The notes under the pieces were generated by a model that ran no database searches, had not been told where the DNA came from, and was given only the letters and a program-made list of their open reading frames with translations. The position numbers were made by a program, and so were the translations under genes. A stretch of 64,000 nucleotides of DNA. It comes from Dyella sp. C11 (lineage in GTDB: Bacteria > Pseudomonadota > Gammaproteobacteria > Xanthomonadales > Rhodanobacteraceae). Numbering within the stretch: the first letter of the stretch is position 1; each line of letters opens with the position of its first letter. Location: assembly GCF_003121485.1 (NCBI RefSeq), contig NZ_QAVX01000020.1, positions 28,858 to 92,857 of the forward strand, read 5' to 3'. Below, piece after piece: positions 46,011-55,004 of the stretch.

Positions 46011-47357
46011 ATGAATAGTGTATTTGGCTCAGTGTTTTGGTTGCTCGTCACGCTTGGCGTGCTGGTGACCTTTCACGAATTCGGGCACTACTGGGTAGCA
46101 CGGCGCTGCGGCGTCAAGGTGCTGCGTTTTTCCGTGGGCTTCGGTCGCGCCATCTGGAAGCACATCGGCAAGGACGGCACCGAATACCAGGTCGCCATGA
46201 TTCCGCTGGGCGGCTACGTGAAGATGCTCGACGCGCGGGAAGGCGATGTCGATCCCGCACTGGCCGGCCAGGAGTTCACCGGCAAGTCGGTGTGGAAGCG
46301 CATCGCCATCGTTGCCGCCGGTCCCGGCTTCAACCTGATCTTTACCCTTTTCGCGTTCTGGCTGATGTTCCTGGTGGGCAAGCCTGACTATGCCCCGCTG
46401 GTTGCCGCCACACCGCACAGCATGGCGGCCGACGCAGGCGTGCGCACCGGCGACCGCATTGTCAGCATCGACGGCCACGAGCTTTCGACCTGGAGCGATT
46501 CGCTGGATGCCGTGGCCAACGGCCTGCTCAGCCGCGAGTCCATGCCCATGCGCGTGCGCGGCACCGACGGCGCCGAACGCACGGTGGTGCTGCCGCTCGA
46601 ACAATTGCCCGCCGGCCAGACTGTCGATCAATACTTCGACAAGCTCGGCCTGAAGCTCGCCCCGCTGCCGGCCATCGCCGCCACGGTCACCTCCGGCGAC
46701 CCGGCCCAGGCGGCCGGCATGCAGGGCGGCGACCATCTGGTCAGCGTCAACGGCCAGCCCGTGGCCGATTTCGATGCCTTCGCCGAGCTGGTCAAGAACG
46801 AAGCGCCCAAGTCGCCGCGCCTGACCATTGTGGTTGAACGCGCCGGCCAGCCGCTCACGCTCACCGTTACCGCCGTCAGGAAGTCGGTGGAAGGCCATCC
46901 CGAGCAATGGCTGATCGGTATCCGCCCGCCGCAGCCGGAGCAGGCGCTGGTGCGCTATGGGCCGATCAAGGCCATGCAGGCGTCGCTGGAAAGCACCTGG
47001 ATCAGCGCAACCAACACTTTCAACATGATCGGCAAGATGCTGACCGGACAGGCTTCTGCCAAGAACCTGTCGGGCGTGATCGGCATTGCCCAGGTCGCCA
47101 ACGCGTCCGCCAGCATGGGCGTGGGCTGGTTCCTGAGTTTTCTGGCAATGGTTTCGCTAAGTCTTGCGATCCTCAACCTGATGCCTATTCCCGTCTTGGA
47201 CGGTGGTTGGCTGCTGTATTACCTTATTGAGTTGGTCAAGGGCAGCCCCGTCAGTGAACGTGCGATGATGGCCGGTCAGTATGTCGGCCTGGTTCTTCTA
47301 TTCACGTTGATGGGATTGGCTTTCTACAACGACATCCACCGCTTCCTGCCCTCGTGA
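46011..47357 (+). CDS. rseP: Site-2 protease RseP
   Basis: The ATG at 46011 gives 448 residues. The first helix contains HEFGH, the zinc site, followed by GRAIWK and FNLIFT. Two periplasmic PDZ domains (about 120–280) precede the NLMPIPVLDGG motif, which supplies the third zinc ligand. RseP cleaves anti-sigma-E factor RseA and clears signal peptides. It lies between dxr and bamA, the conserved position. Confidence 0.96.
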   Translation: MNSVFGSVFWLLVTLGVLVTFHEFGHYWVARRCGVKVLRFSVGFGRAIWKHIGKDGTEYQVAMIPLGGYVKMLDAREGDVDPALAGQEFTGKSVWKRIAIVAAGPGFNLIFTLFAFWLMFLVGKPDYAPLVAATPHSMAADAGVRTGDRIVSIDGHELSTWSDSLDAVANGLLSRESMPMRVRGTDGAERTVVLPLEQLPAGQTVDQYFDKLGLKLAPLPAIAATVTSGDPAQAAGMQGGDHLVSVNGQPVADFDAFAELVKNEAPKSPRLTIVVERAGQPLTLTVTAVRKSVEGHPEQWLIGIRPPQPEQALVRYGPIKAMQASLESTWISATNTFNMIGKMLTGQASAKNLSGVIGIAQVANASASMGVGWFLSFLAMVSLSLAILNLMPIPVLDGGWLLYYLIELVKGSPVSERAMMAGQYVGLVLLFTLMGLAFYNDIHRFLPS

Positions 47358-47575
47358 CGCGTGTCGGCTTTGCCGAAAGTCGCGCGATGTCCGATGGACA
47401 GGCGTATCCGCAGCAAGGCGCCCCGAGCGCTGGCCGCGGAAACATGGCGGTGGTTCACCCGGCGCATCTGGGGAAGATGCAAGCACCCTTTCAAGGCTGG
47501 GCTTGTCCTGGCTTCACGTATTGATCGGGGCGTCCTGACGGTCGCCTCATCGGAACAAAAACAACGGAATCGACG

Positions 47576-50047
47576 ATGAAGCGTATCGCCGCCCTGATCC
47601 TGCTTGCCTCACTCTCTGCCAATGCCCTCGCTTTCGAGCCGTTCGTCGTTTCCGATATCCGCATTGATGGTCTCAGCCGCATTTCCGCCGGTACGGTGCT
47701 CAACTACCTGCCGATCAACCGCGGCGACCGCCTGACCAACGAAGGCGCCCAGCGCGCCATCCGCGCCCTGTACCAGACCAAGTTCTTCAGCGACGTCGAG
47801 ATCGACCGCGAAGGCGACATCATGGTCATCAAGGTGACCGAGCGCCCGTCCATCGCCAAGCTCAACCTGCGCGGCAACAAGGACATCAAGGAAGACGACC
47901 TGCGCAAGGGCCTGAAGGAAATCGGCCTGTCCGAAGGCGAAACCTTCGATCGCCTGTCGCTCGATCGCGTGCAGCAGGAACTGGTGCGCCAGTACTACAA
48001 CCGCGGCAAGTACAACGTGTCGGTCGAACCGCACGTGACGCAGCTTGACCGCAACCGCGTCGCCATCGATATCGAAATCCGCGAAGGCAAGGTTGCCAAG
48101 ATCAAGGAAATCAACATCGTCGGCAACAAGGCGTTTACCGACAAGGAAATCCGCACGGGTTTCGAGTCGAGCACGTCCAACTGGCTGTCGTGGTATTCCA
48201 AGGACGACCAGTACTCGCGTGAAAAGCTCTCCGGCGACCTGGAGAAGCTGCAGTCGTACTACATGGATCGCGGCTACGCCGATTTCGGCGTCGACTCCAC
48301 GCAGGTGACCATCGCGCCGGACAAGCGCTCGATGTACATCGCCGCCAGCGTGAAGGAAGGCGACATCTACACCATTTCCGACGTGCACCTGCTCGGCGAG
48401 CTGATCCTCCCCGAGGACGCGCTGCACCAGCTGGTGTATGTGCACAAGGGCGACACCTTCAACCGCAAGGCGATCGAAGCGAGCACCAACGCCATCAAGA
48501 ACATCCTGGCGAGCATCGGCTATGCGTTCGCCAAGGTGACGCCGGTGCCGAAGCTGGACAAGGACAAGCGCACCGTCGACCTGACGCTCTACATCGAGCC
48601 AGGCAAGCGCGTGTACGTGCGCCGCGTGATCTTCCAGGGCAACACCCGCACGGAAGACGACGTGATGCGTCGTGAAATGCGCCAGCTGGAAGGCAGCTGG
48701 TTCTCGCAGCCGGCGATCGACCGTTCGAAGATCCGCCTGCAGCGCCTGGGCTACTTCAAGACCGTCAACATCGACAAGGCGCTTGTGCCGGGCACCGAAG
48801 ACCAGGTCGACCTGACCGTGAAGGTGGAAGAACAGTCCGCCGGCAGCCTGATGTTCGGCGTGGGCTACTCGCAGTACTCGGGCATCATCCTGTCGGCCTC
48901 CGTGTCGCAGAACAACTTCATGGGCACCGGCGACAGCTTCACCGTGGGCGCGTCGCGCAGCGACTACTCCACCTCGATCAACGCCAGCTATTTCAACCCG
49001 TACCTCACCGATAGCGGCGTGGGTATCGGTTACAACGCCGGCTACACCAAGAGCAACTACGGCGACACCAACAGCGACTTCGTGAACTACGAGAGCTCGC
49101 TGAAGTCGTTCTCCAGCTTCCTGAGCTTCCCGATTTCCGAAACGGACAACGTCCGTGCGGGCCTGGGCATCAGCAGCAACAAGATCAACCTGAGCTACCA
49201 GTACCTGACCACGGACACGAACGGCAATCTCGTGACCGAGACGGCCAACTATTCGCCGCAGGTGCTGATCGACTACCAGAACGCGCTGGGTCACCAGACC
49301 ATCCACACGTGGGATGCCACGCTGGGCTGGAACCACGATACGCGCAACGGTTACTGGGCACCGACCCGCGGTGGCTTGATCTCGCTGTCCACCGATATCG
49401 CCCTGCCCGGTTCCACCGTGCAGTACTACAAGATCATGGGCGAAGCGAACCACTACTGGCCGATCGGCAAGGGCTTCGTGCTGTACGTGGACGGCCAGGT
49501 CGGCTACGGCAAGACCTACGGCCAGACCTTCGACAACAGCAGCGAAGATGGCCTCTACACGGCCGGCGAGAAGATCACCTTCCCGTTCTGGGAAAACTTC
49601 TACTCCGGCGGTGTGCGCGACGTGCGCGGCTTCCAGGACAACACCCTGGGTCCCCGTGTCTGCGTGGGCACCACGACCAACGCTGCCGGCAAGACGGTGC
49701 CGATCACCCCGGACCCCAACGGCTACTGCAACGGCAGCGTGTACAGCTACGCACAGCCGCTGGGTGGCGCATTCAAGGTGCTGGGCACGGCCGAGCTGTA
49801 CCTGCCGCTGCCGTTCCTCAAGGACATCAACACGGCACGCGTGTCGTGGTTCGTGGACGTCGGCAACGCCTACCAGGACTACCAGAGCTTCACCGCGAAG
49901 ACGCTGCGCGTGTCCACCGGTATCTCGCTGCACTGGCAGGCGCCGATCGGTCCGCTGATCATCAACTTCGCCGTGCCGCTGCGCACCCAGGCGGACGACG
50001 GTCACTACGAAGAGCGCATCCAGTTCACCTTCGGCAGCCAGTTCTAA
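47576..50047 (+). CDS. bamA: Outer membrane protein assembly factor BamA
   Basis: The protein has 823 residues. A signal peptide (MKRIAALILLASLSANALA) is followed by five POTRA domains to about residue 430 (FVVSDIRIDGLSRIS, the first, to VDLTVKVEEQ), then the 16-stranded barrel with RGF in VRDVRGFQDNTLGPRV (loop 6) and the C-terminal aromatic signal ending FTFGSQF. It is the core of the BAM machine inserting outer membrane proteins. The upstream gap of 218 bases holds no other gene. A terminator follows. Confidence 0.97.
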   Translation: MKRIAALILLASLSANALAFEPFVVSDIRIDGLSRISAGTVLNYLPINRGDRLTNEGAQRAIRALYQTKFFSDVEIDREGDIMVIKVTERPSIAKLNLRGNKDIKEDDLRKGLKEIGLSEGETFDRLSLDRVQQELVRQYYNRGKYNVSVEPHVTQLDRNRVAIDIEIREGKVAKIKEINIVGNKAFTDKEIRTGFESSTSNWLSWYSKDDQYSREKLSGDLEKLQSYYMDRGYADFGVDSTQVTIAPDKRSMYIAASVKEGDIYTISDVHLLGELILPEDALHQLVYVHKGDTFNRKAIEASTNAIKNILASIGYAFAKVTPVPKLDKDKRTVDLTLYIEPGKRVYVRRVIFQGNTRTEDDVMRREMRQLEGSWFSQPAIDRSKIRLQRLGYFKTVNIDKALVPGTEDQVDLTVKVEEQSAGSLMFGVGYSQYSGIILSASVSQNNFMGTGDSFTVGASRSDYSTSINASYFNPYLTDSGVGIGYNAGYTKSNYGDTNSDFVNYESSLKSFSSFLSFPISETDNVRAGLGISSNKINLSYQYLTTDTNGNLVTETANYSPQVLIDYQNALGHQTIHTWDATLGWNHDTRNGYWAPTRGGLISLSTDIALPGSTVQYYKIMGEANHYWPIGKGFVLYVDGQVGYGKTYGQTFDNSSEDGLYTAGEKITFPFWENFYSGGVRDVRGFQDNTLGPRVCVGTTTNAAGKTVPITPDPNGYCNGSVYSYAQPLGGAFKVLGTAELYLPLPFLKDINTARVSWFVDVGNAYQDYQSFTAKTLRVSTGISLHWQAPIGPLIINFAVPLRTQADDGHYEERIQFTFGSQF

Positions 50048-50075
50048 GGCGCCGAACGTTTCAAGGGCGATACAG

Positions 50076-50105
50076 AAGGCGCGGCTCAGGCCGCGCTTTC
50101 TTTTT
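50076..50105 (+). terminator. Terminator after bamA
   Basis: A CGCGGC–TCAG–GCCGCG stem with an extra G bulge near its base is followed by CTTTCTTTTT. Confidence 0.75.
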
Positions 50106-50173
50106 GTGGTGGCCGCCGCTCCCGCTCCTTGCAGCCATCGCTGGCGCAACGTGAATATCGTCCCGGCGATTTT

Positions 50174-50202
50174 TTGATGCCCCAGCCGGGCCGCCCTACA
50201 AT
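50174..50202 (+). promoter_or_regulatory. Promoter for lpxD operon
   Basis: TTGATG (50174–50179) and TACAAT (50197–50202) are spaced by 17 bases, 22 bases before the lpxD ATG. Confidence 0.7.
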
Positions 50203-50224
50203 GTCCCGATTGCAGGGAGCTGAC

Positions 50225-51253
50225 ATGAGCGTTTTCCAAATCACCGTATCCGAGCTGGCCGGGCGTTTCGGCCTTGTCTGTCACGGCGACGGTTCCCGCG
50301 TCATCGATGGCGTGGGCACCCTTGCCGGCGCCAGCCCGAGCCAGCTGAGCTTCCTTTCCAACAGCAAGTACGCCTCGCAACTCACCGGCACGCGCGCCGG
50401 CGTGGTGGTGATGCGCGAAGAGAACGTGGCCGACAGCCCGGTCCCGGCGCTGGTGGCGCGCGATCCCTACGTGACCTACGCCAAGATCGCGGCCCTGTTC
50501 GAGCGCCTGCCCGCAGCACCACAGGGCATCCATCCCACGGCAGTCGTCGCGCCGAGCGCACGCGTGGCGCCCACGGCAAGCATTGGCCCGGGCTGCGTGA
50601 TCGAGGACGGCGCGGTCGTTGAAGACGGCGCCATCCTCGGCCCGCACTGCATCATCGGCCCCGAGTGCACCGTGGGGGCGCAGTGCCGCCTGGTGGCGCG
50701 CGTCACCCTGGTCATCCGCGTCACGCTGGGCAAGCGGGTGCTGGTGCATCCGGGCGCGGTGATTGGCTCGGATGGCTTTGGCCTGGCCTTTGATCGCGAC
50801 CACTGGATCAAGCTTCCGCAGCTTGGCGGCGTCCGCATCGGCGACGATTGCGAGATCGGCGCCAACACCACCATCGACCGCGGCGCACTGGACGACACCG
50901 TGCTCGAGGAAGACGTGCGCCTGGACAACCAGATCCAGATCGCCCACAACGTTTACATCGGCGCGCACACGGCCCTGGCCGGCTGTGCGGCCGTGGCCGG
51001 CAGCGCCAAGATCGGCCGCTACTGCATGATCGGCGGCAACGCCGGCGTGCTGGGCCATCTGGAAGTGGCCGACCGGGTTACCATTACCGCCAAGAGCCTG
51101 GTCACGCACTCCATACGCGAGGCCGGTGAATACTCCTCGGGCGTACCGTTGCAGGAAAACCGCCAATGGCGGAAAAACGCAGCCCGATTCAAGCATCTCG
51201 ACGAATACGTGCGCCGTCTCTCGGCGCTGGAGAAGGACAGCAACAATGAGTGA
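50225..51253 (+). CDS. lpxD: UDP-3-O-(3-hydroxyacyl)glucosamine N-acyltransferase
   Basis: The ATG at 50225 with GGGAG upstream gives 342 residues. An N-terminal uridine-binding domain (LSFLSNSKY, VVMREEN) is followed by a left-handed beta-helix of hexapeptides containing QIAHNVYIGAHTALAG with the catalytic His, and a C-terminal helix. It adds the N-linked hydroxyacyl chain of lipid A. fabZ overlaps its end by eight bases. Confidence 0.96.
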   Translation: MSVFQITVSELAGRFGLVCHGDGSRVIDGVGTLAGASPSQLSFLSNSKYASQLTGTRAGVVVMREENVADSPVPALVARDPYVTYAKIAALFERLPAAPQGIHPTAVVAPSARVAPTASIGPGCVIEDGAVVEDGAILGPHCIIGPECTVGAQCRLVARVTLVIRVTLGKRVLVHPGAVIGSDGFGLAFDRDHWIKLPQLGGVRIGDDCEIGANTTIDRGALDDTVLEEDVRLDNQIQIAHNVYIGAHTALAGCAAVAGSAKIGRYCMIGGNAGVLGHLEVADRVTITAKSLVTHSIREAGEYSSGVPLQENRQWRKNAARFKHLDEYVRRLSALEKDSNNE

Positions 51254-51719
51254 CCTGACCGTGCCCTTCCACCTTCCCGTGAACGTGGAACAGATCCAGC
51301 AGCTGCTGCCGCATCGCTACCCGTTCCTGCTGGTGGACCGCGTGATCGAGCTGGTGCCGGACAAGAGTGCCGTTGCCATCAAGAACGTGACGATCAACGA
51401 GCCGTTCTTCCAGGGCCATTTCCCGGGGCACCCGGTGATGCCGGGCGTGCTGATCGTGGAAGCCATGGCACAGGCTGCCGGTCTGCTCACCCAGATCTCC
51501 AGCCGCCTCAAGGGCACCACCGGCAGCCCGTTGTTCTACCTCGCCAAGGTGGACAACGCGCGCTTCAACGCACCCGTGGTGCCGGGCGACCAGCTGCGCC
51601 TTGAAGTGGAACTGAAGCGCCTGCTGCGCAGCATGGGCCTGTTCGAAGCGCGCACCATCGTCAACGGCAAGGAAGTGGCCAGCTGCGAACTGATGTGCGC
51701 GGCGAGGTCCGACAAATGA
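51246..51719 (+). CDS. fabZ: 3-hydroxyacyl-ACP dehydratase FabZ
   Basis: The protein has 157 residues; its ATG lies inside the lpxD tail, eight bases overlapping. The hot-dog fold has [14 protein letters not shown] and the catalytic motif [24 protein letters not shown] (His and Glu). It dehydrates 3-hydroxyacyl-ACP in fatty acid synthesis, competing with LpxA for the same pool. lpxA overlaps its stop by ATGA. Confidence 0.97.
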   Translation: MSDLTVPFHLPVNVEQIQQLLPHRYPFLLVDRVIELVPDKSAVAIKNVTINEPFFQGHFPGHPVMPGVLIVEAMAQAAGLLTQISSRLKGTTGSPLFYLAKVDNARFNAPVVPGDQLRLEVELKRLLRSMGLFEARTIVNGKEVASCELMCAARSDK

Positions 51720-52486
51720 TCCATCCCACCGCGCAGATCGATCCTTCTGCCGTCATTGCCCATGACGTCAGCATCGGCGCGTTCACCGTCATCGGCGCCG
51801 ATGTGCATATTGGCGAAGGGACGGTGGTTGGTCCGCACGCGGTGATCGAGGGTCCCACTCGCATTGGCCGTGACAACCGCATCAGCCAGTTTGCTTCGCT
51901 GGGCGGCGCGCCGCAGGACAAGAAGTTCTCCGGCGAGCGCACCGAGCTGATCATCGGCGACCGCAACCAGATCCGCGAATTCGTCACCATCAACCGCGGT
52001 ACCGGGGAAGGCGGCGCCACGCGCATTGGCAATGACAACTGGATTCTTGCGTACGTGCACATCGCGCACGATTGCCAGATCGCCAACAACACGGTGTTCT
52101 CCAACTACTCCGCCCTCGCCGGCCACGTGGAAGTGGGCGACTGGGTGGTGATGGCGGGTTTCTCCGGCGCACACCAGTTCTGCAAGATCGGCGCGCACGC
52201 GTTCATCGGCATGGGCTGCCTGCTGGGTTCGGATGTCCCGCCATTCGTGATGATGGCCAACGAGCAGCGCGGCCGTCCGCGCGGCATCAACAGCGAAGGC
52301 CTGAAGCGCCGCGGTTTCGATACCACGCGCATCTCGGCCATCAAGCGCGCCTATCGCACGCTTTACATGGCTGGCCTGACGCTTTCCGATGCACGCGAGC
52401 AGCTCAGCACGCAAGCCAACGACAGCGATGACGTTCGCGCCATGCTGGAATTTCTCGACCGCAGTGAGCGTTCGCTGGCGCGTTGA
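51716..52486 (+). CDS. lpxA: UDP-GlcNAc O-acyltransferase
   Basis: The protein has 256 residues. It starts [14 protein letters not shown] and has the hexapeptide beta-helix with [12 protein letters not shown], the catalytic His, then [32 protein letters not shown]. It performs the first step of lipid A synthesis, adding 3-hydroxyacyl to UDP-GlcNAc. Its stop codon falls inside a perfect inverted repeat. Confidence 0.97.
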   Translation: MIHPTAQIDPSAVIAHDVSIGAFTVIGADVHIGEGTVVGPHAVIEGPTRIGRDNRISQFASLGGAPQDKKFSGERTELIIGDRNQIREFVTINRGTGEGGATRIGNDNWILAYVHIAHDCQIANNTVFSNYSALAGHVEVGDWVVMAGFSGAHQFCKIGAHAFIGMGCLLGSDVPPFVMMANEQRGRPRGINSEGLKRRGFDTTRISAIKRAYRTLYMAGLTLSDAREQLSTQANDSDDVRAMLEFLDRSERSLAR

Positions 52487-52507
52487 TATGAGCGGAGCTC
52501 ATATCAA
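52483..52507 (+). promoter_or_regulatory. Perfect inverted repeat across the lpxA stop
   Basis: TTGATATGAGC (52483–52493) and GCTCATATCAA (52497–52507) enclose GGA; the arm includes the TGA stop of lpxA. It lies 48 bases before lpxB. It may be an mRNA processing or protection hairpin, or an operator. Confidence 0.5.
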
Positions 52508-52554
52508 CCCATCAGGCATGCGCTCTGGCTCTCCCAGCCGGTTGATGTCACGCC

Positions 52555-53766
52555 ATGTCTGATATCGAAGTCATCAGACGAGCTCCCACCATCGCTGTCA
52601 TCGCCGGTGAAGACTCCGGCGACCAGCTCGGCGCGGACCTCATCACGGCACTGCGTCGCCGTTATCCCGAAGCCCGCTTCGTCGGCATCGGCGGCGCGCG
52701 CATGAAGGCAATGGGCTTCGACTCCTGGTACGACATCAAGGAGCTCTCGCTGTTCGGCTTTGCCGAAGTGGTGTCGCACCTGCCGCGCCTGCTCAAGCTG
52801 CGCAAGGAACTGCTTGCGCGCCTGATCGCCGCGCGTCCCGACGTGGTGGTCGGCATCGACGCACCGGATTTCAACCTCGGCGTGGAAAAGCGCCTGCGCG
52901 AAGCCGGCATTCGCACCGTGCATTACGTGAGCCCGTCCGTGTGGGCGTGGCGCGAAAAGCGTGCGGAGAAAATCGGCCGCAGCGCAAATCGCGTGTTGTG
53001 CCTGTTCCCGATGGAACCGGCCATCTATGCGCGGCACGGCATCGACGCGCGTTTCGTCGGTCATCCGCTGGCGGATCGCTTTGCCCTGGTATCCGATCGT
53101 GTCGGCGCGCGTGATTTCCTTGGCCTGCCGCAGAACGTTCCCGTGCTTGCCGTGCTGCCCGGCAGTCGCGGCTCCGAGATCAAGCAGCTGGGAACGGCTT
53201 TCATCGCGGCTGCGCGCAAGGTGGCGGCACAGCTGCCCGGCCTGCGCATCGTCATACCTGCCGCCAACGAACGCGTGCACGCCACGCTGAAACAGCTGAT
53301 TGGCGACGCCACCGACGAAAGCGCACCGCAGCTCGTCGATGGCCATGCGCACGAAGCGATGCTGGCGGCCGATGTCGTGTTGCTCGCCTCGGGCACGGCC
53401 ACGCTGGAAGCCATGCTGGCGAAGCGGCCGATGGTGGTGGGTTATCGCGTTTCGCCGGTGAGCTATCGCATTGCACGTGCGATGAACATGCTGAAGACGG
53501 ACGTCTATTCGCTGCCCAATATCCTGGCGCGTGCGAGCGGCATGGGCGACGACGTGGTACTCGTGCCGGAACTCATGCAGGACGACTTCACCGTCGACAA
53601 ACTCGCCGACGCCACACTGTCGCTGTTTCACGACAGCGAGCGACGCGGTGCCATCGTGGGCGCGTTCGAGCAATTGCACCTGGCCTTGCGCGGCGACCTT
53701 GAAGGACATGCAGGCGATCTTGCCGCCGATGCCGTGGCCGAGCTGATCGAGGCGCCCCGTGGCTGA
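52555..53766 (+). CDS. lpxB: Lipid-A-disaccharide synthase
   Basis: The protein has 403 residues. Motifs are [48 protein letters not shown] and [18 protein letters not shown], then [10 protein letters not shown] and [12 protein letters not shown] (nucleotide site). It joins lipid X and UDP-diacyl-GlcN. It is the last of the lipid A early genes here. rnhB overlaps its end by eight bases. Confidence 0.96.
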   Translation: MSDIEVIRRAPTIAVIAGEDSGDQLGADLITALRRRYPEARFVGIGGARMKAMGFDSWYDIKELSLFGFAEVVSHLPRLLKLRKELLARLIAARPDVVVGIDAPDFNLGVEKRLREAGIRTVHYVSPSVWAWREKRAEKIGRSANRVLCLFPMEPAIYARHGIDARFVGHPLADRFALVSDRVGARDFLGLPQNVPVLAVLPGSRGSEIKQLGTAFIAAARKVAAQLPGLRIVIPAANERVHATLKQLIGDATDESAPQLVDGHAHEAMLAADVVLLASGTATLEAMLAKRPMVVGYRVSPVSYRIARAMNMLKTDVYSLPNILARASGMGDDVVLVPELMQDDFTVDKLADATLSLFHDSERRGAIVGAFEQLHLALRGDLEGHAGDLAADAVAELIEAPRG

Positions 53767-54400
53767 GGTGATGACCAAGCAGCGTGACAACACCACGAAT
53801 GCGGAAACGGTTGTTGCACGCCTGATTGCCGGCGTTGACGAAGCCGGTCGCGGGCCGCTCGCCGGTCCCGTGACCGTGGCTGCGGTGATCCTGGACCCAT
53901 CGAAACCGCGCATTCGTGGCCTCGACGATTCCAAGAAGCTCACTGAAAGCAAGCGCGAGGCGCTCTACGAAAAGATCATCGATCGCGCGCTGGCGTACAG
54001 CATCGTGATGGTGATGTCCGATGAAATCGACCGCATCAATATTTTCCAGGCCACCATGACGGGCATGTGTCGCGCGCTTTCTGGCCTTACGCCGGCGGCA
54101 CACGAGGCATGGATCGATGGCAACGCACTGCCCCGCGAACTGCCCTGCGCCGGGCGCGCCATCGTGGGTGGCGACGGCCTGGAACCGTCGATCAGTGCGG
54201 CATCCATTCTGGCGAAGGTCACCCGCGACCGCTGGATGGTCGAACTTGATCGCGAACATCCCGGCTACGGTTTTGCCGTGCACAAGGGTTACGGCACGCC
54301 GCAACATCTCGCGGCCCTGAAACAGCTCGGTCCCTGCCCGCATCACCGCCGCAGTTTCGCGCCGGTGAAGATCCTGGTGGACCAGGGCGTACTGTTCTAG
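53759..54400 (+). CDS. rnhB: Ribonuclease HII
   Basis: The GTG at 53759 overlaps the lpxB end and gives 213 residues; an ATG at 53771 is a possible alternative. The catalytic [14 protein letters not shown] (Asp-Glu), LDDSKKLTE, the Asp in AWIDGN and [11 protein letters not shown] match type II RNase H. It removes ribonucleotides from DNA and RNA in hybrids. Same position as in E. coli, between lpxB and dnaE, though here other genes intervene before dnaE. Confidence 0.96.
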   Translation: MAEVMTKQRDNTTNAETVVARLIAGVDEAGRGPLAGPVTVAAVILDPSKPRIRGLDDSKKLTESKREALYEKIIDRALAYSIVMVMSDEIDRINIFQATMTGMCRALSGLTPAAHEAWIDGNALPRELPCAGRAIVGGDGLEPSISAASILAKVTRDRWMVELDREHPGYGFAVHKGYGTPQHLAALKQLGPCPHHRRSFAPVKILVDQGVLF

Positions 54401-54743
54401 ACGGACATCCCACTCACGCGTGTCGAGCCTCATGTGATGCATCACTGAGGCCAAGAATCGTGCGCCGATACATGCCCAATGGCCCGCGTCACTGCCCTGC
54501 AATGGCGATAGCCTAAGCTCGTGTCACGGATCAGCGATGGCTACCTTTTCCCCGAGGCAACCTTTTCCGCCGCTGCTGCATCCGAATGTTGAAGGAAGCG
54601 AAGCCACCGGGCCGACCTCACCCCACGCACCACGGCGCGACGCGCTTTAAACAGGCAGGGATGCAGGCCCCATGCGGGACTCCCCACACTGCATGGGAAC
54701 GAAGACTCCAACCAAGCGCGCATTCGAACGCAGGAGTCACAGC
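54401..54743. other. 343-base intergenic stretch after rnhB
   Basis: It holds a strong palindrome at 54428–54450 (GTGATGCATCAC core with CCTCA and TGAGG flanks) and possibly the promoter of the small gene at 54744. No convincing gene is seen on either strand; short open frames lack ribosome sites. Confidence 0.6.
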
Positions 54744-54953
54744 ATGAGTACGATCCGCCGCCCAAGCGATGCCGTTTCATCCGGCCTCGCCCCCCGACTC
54801 ACGGCGATCTCGCAGCTCGAACTCGACGAGATCGCTGCCACCAACGAACCCGAATATCGTCACGTCGATTACAACCGGCACCCGCTCAACGTCCACGGAC
54901 TGGATCACTACATCGAACGTTTCGAGACCAACGAGCGTTTTCGCGTCTGGTAG
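54744..54953 (+). CDS. Small protein (69 aa), unknown
   Basis: AGGAG lies eight bases before the ATG, and third-codon positions are G/C-rich. The product is soluble and charged (MSTIRRPSDAVSSGLAP… ISQLELDEIAATNEPEYRHVDYN…LDHYIERFETNERFRVW), with an acidic middle and aromatic end. No domain is recognised. It is followed by a clear hairpin, so it looks like a single-gene unit. A real, perhaps family-specific, protein is likely. Confidence 0.6.
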   Translation: MSTIRRPSDAVSSGLAPRLTAISQLELDEIAATNEPEYRHVDYNRHPLNVHGLDHYIERFETNERFRVW

Positions 54954-54965
54954 GCCTTGTCATGC

Positions 54966-54991
54966 GGCGACGATGGAGAGCCATCGTCGCC
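54966..54991. terminator. Hairpin between the small gene and the APC permease
   Basis: GGCGACGATGG (54966–54976) and CCATCGTCGCC (54981–54991) form a perfect 11-base stem with an AGAG loop between convergent genes; the following U-run is weak. Confidence 0.6.
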
Positions 54992-55004
54992 TTGTCGCAG
55001 GAAG

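Noticed and set aside
47609..51196. A 1195-codon open frame opposite bamA and lpxD
   Set aside because: It mirrors the codon pattern of two certain genes and gives a Val/Ala/His-rich product without domains.
54541..54780. A 79-codon minus-strand frame after rnhB
   Set aside because: No ribosome site, Cys/Arg/Trp-rich composition and overlap with the better small gene on the plus strand.
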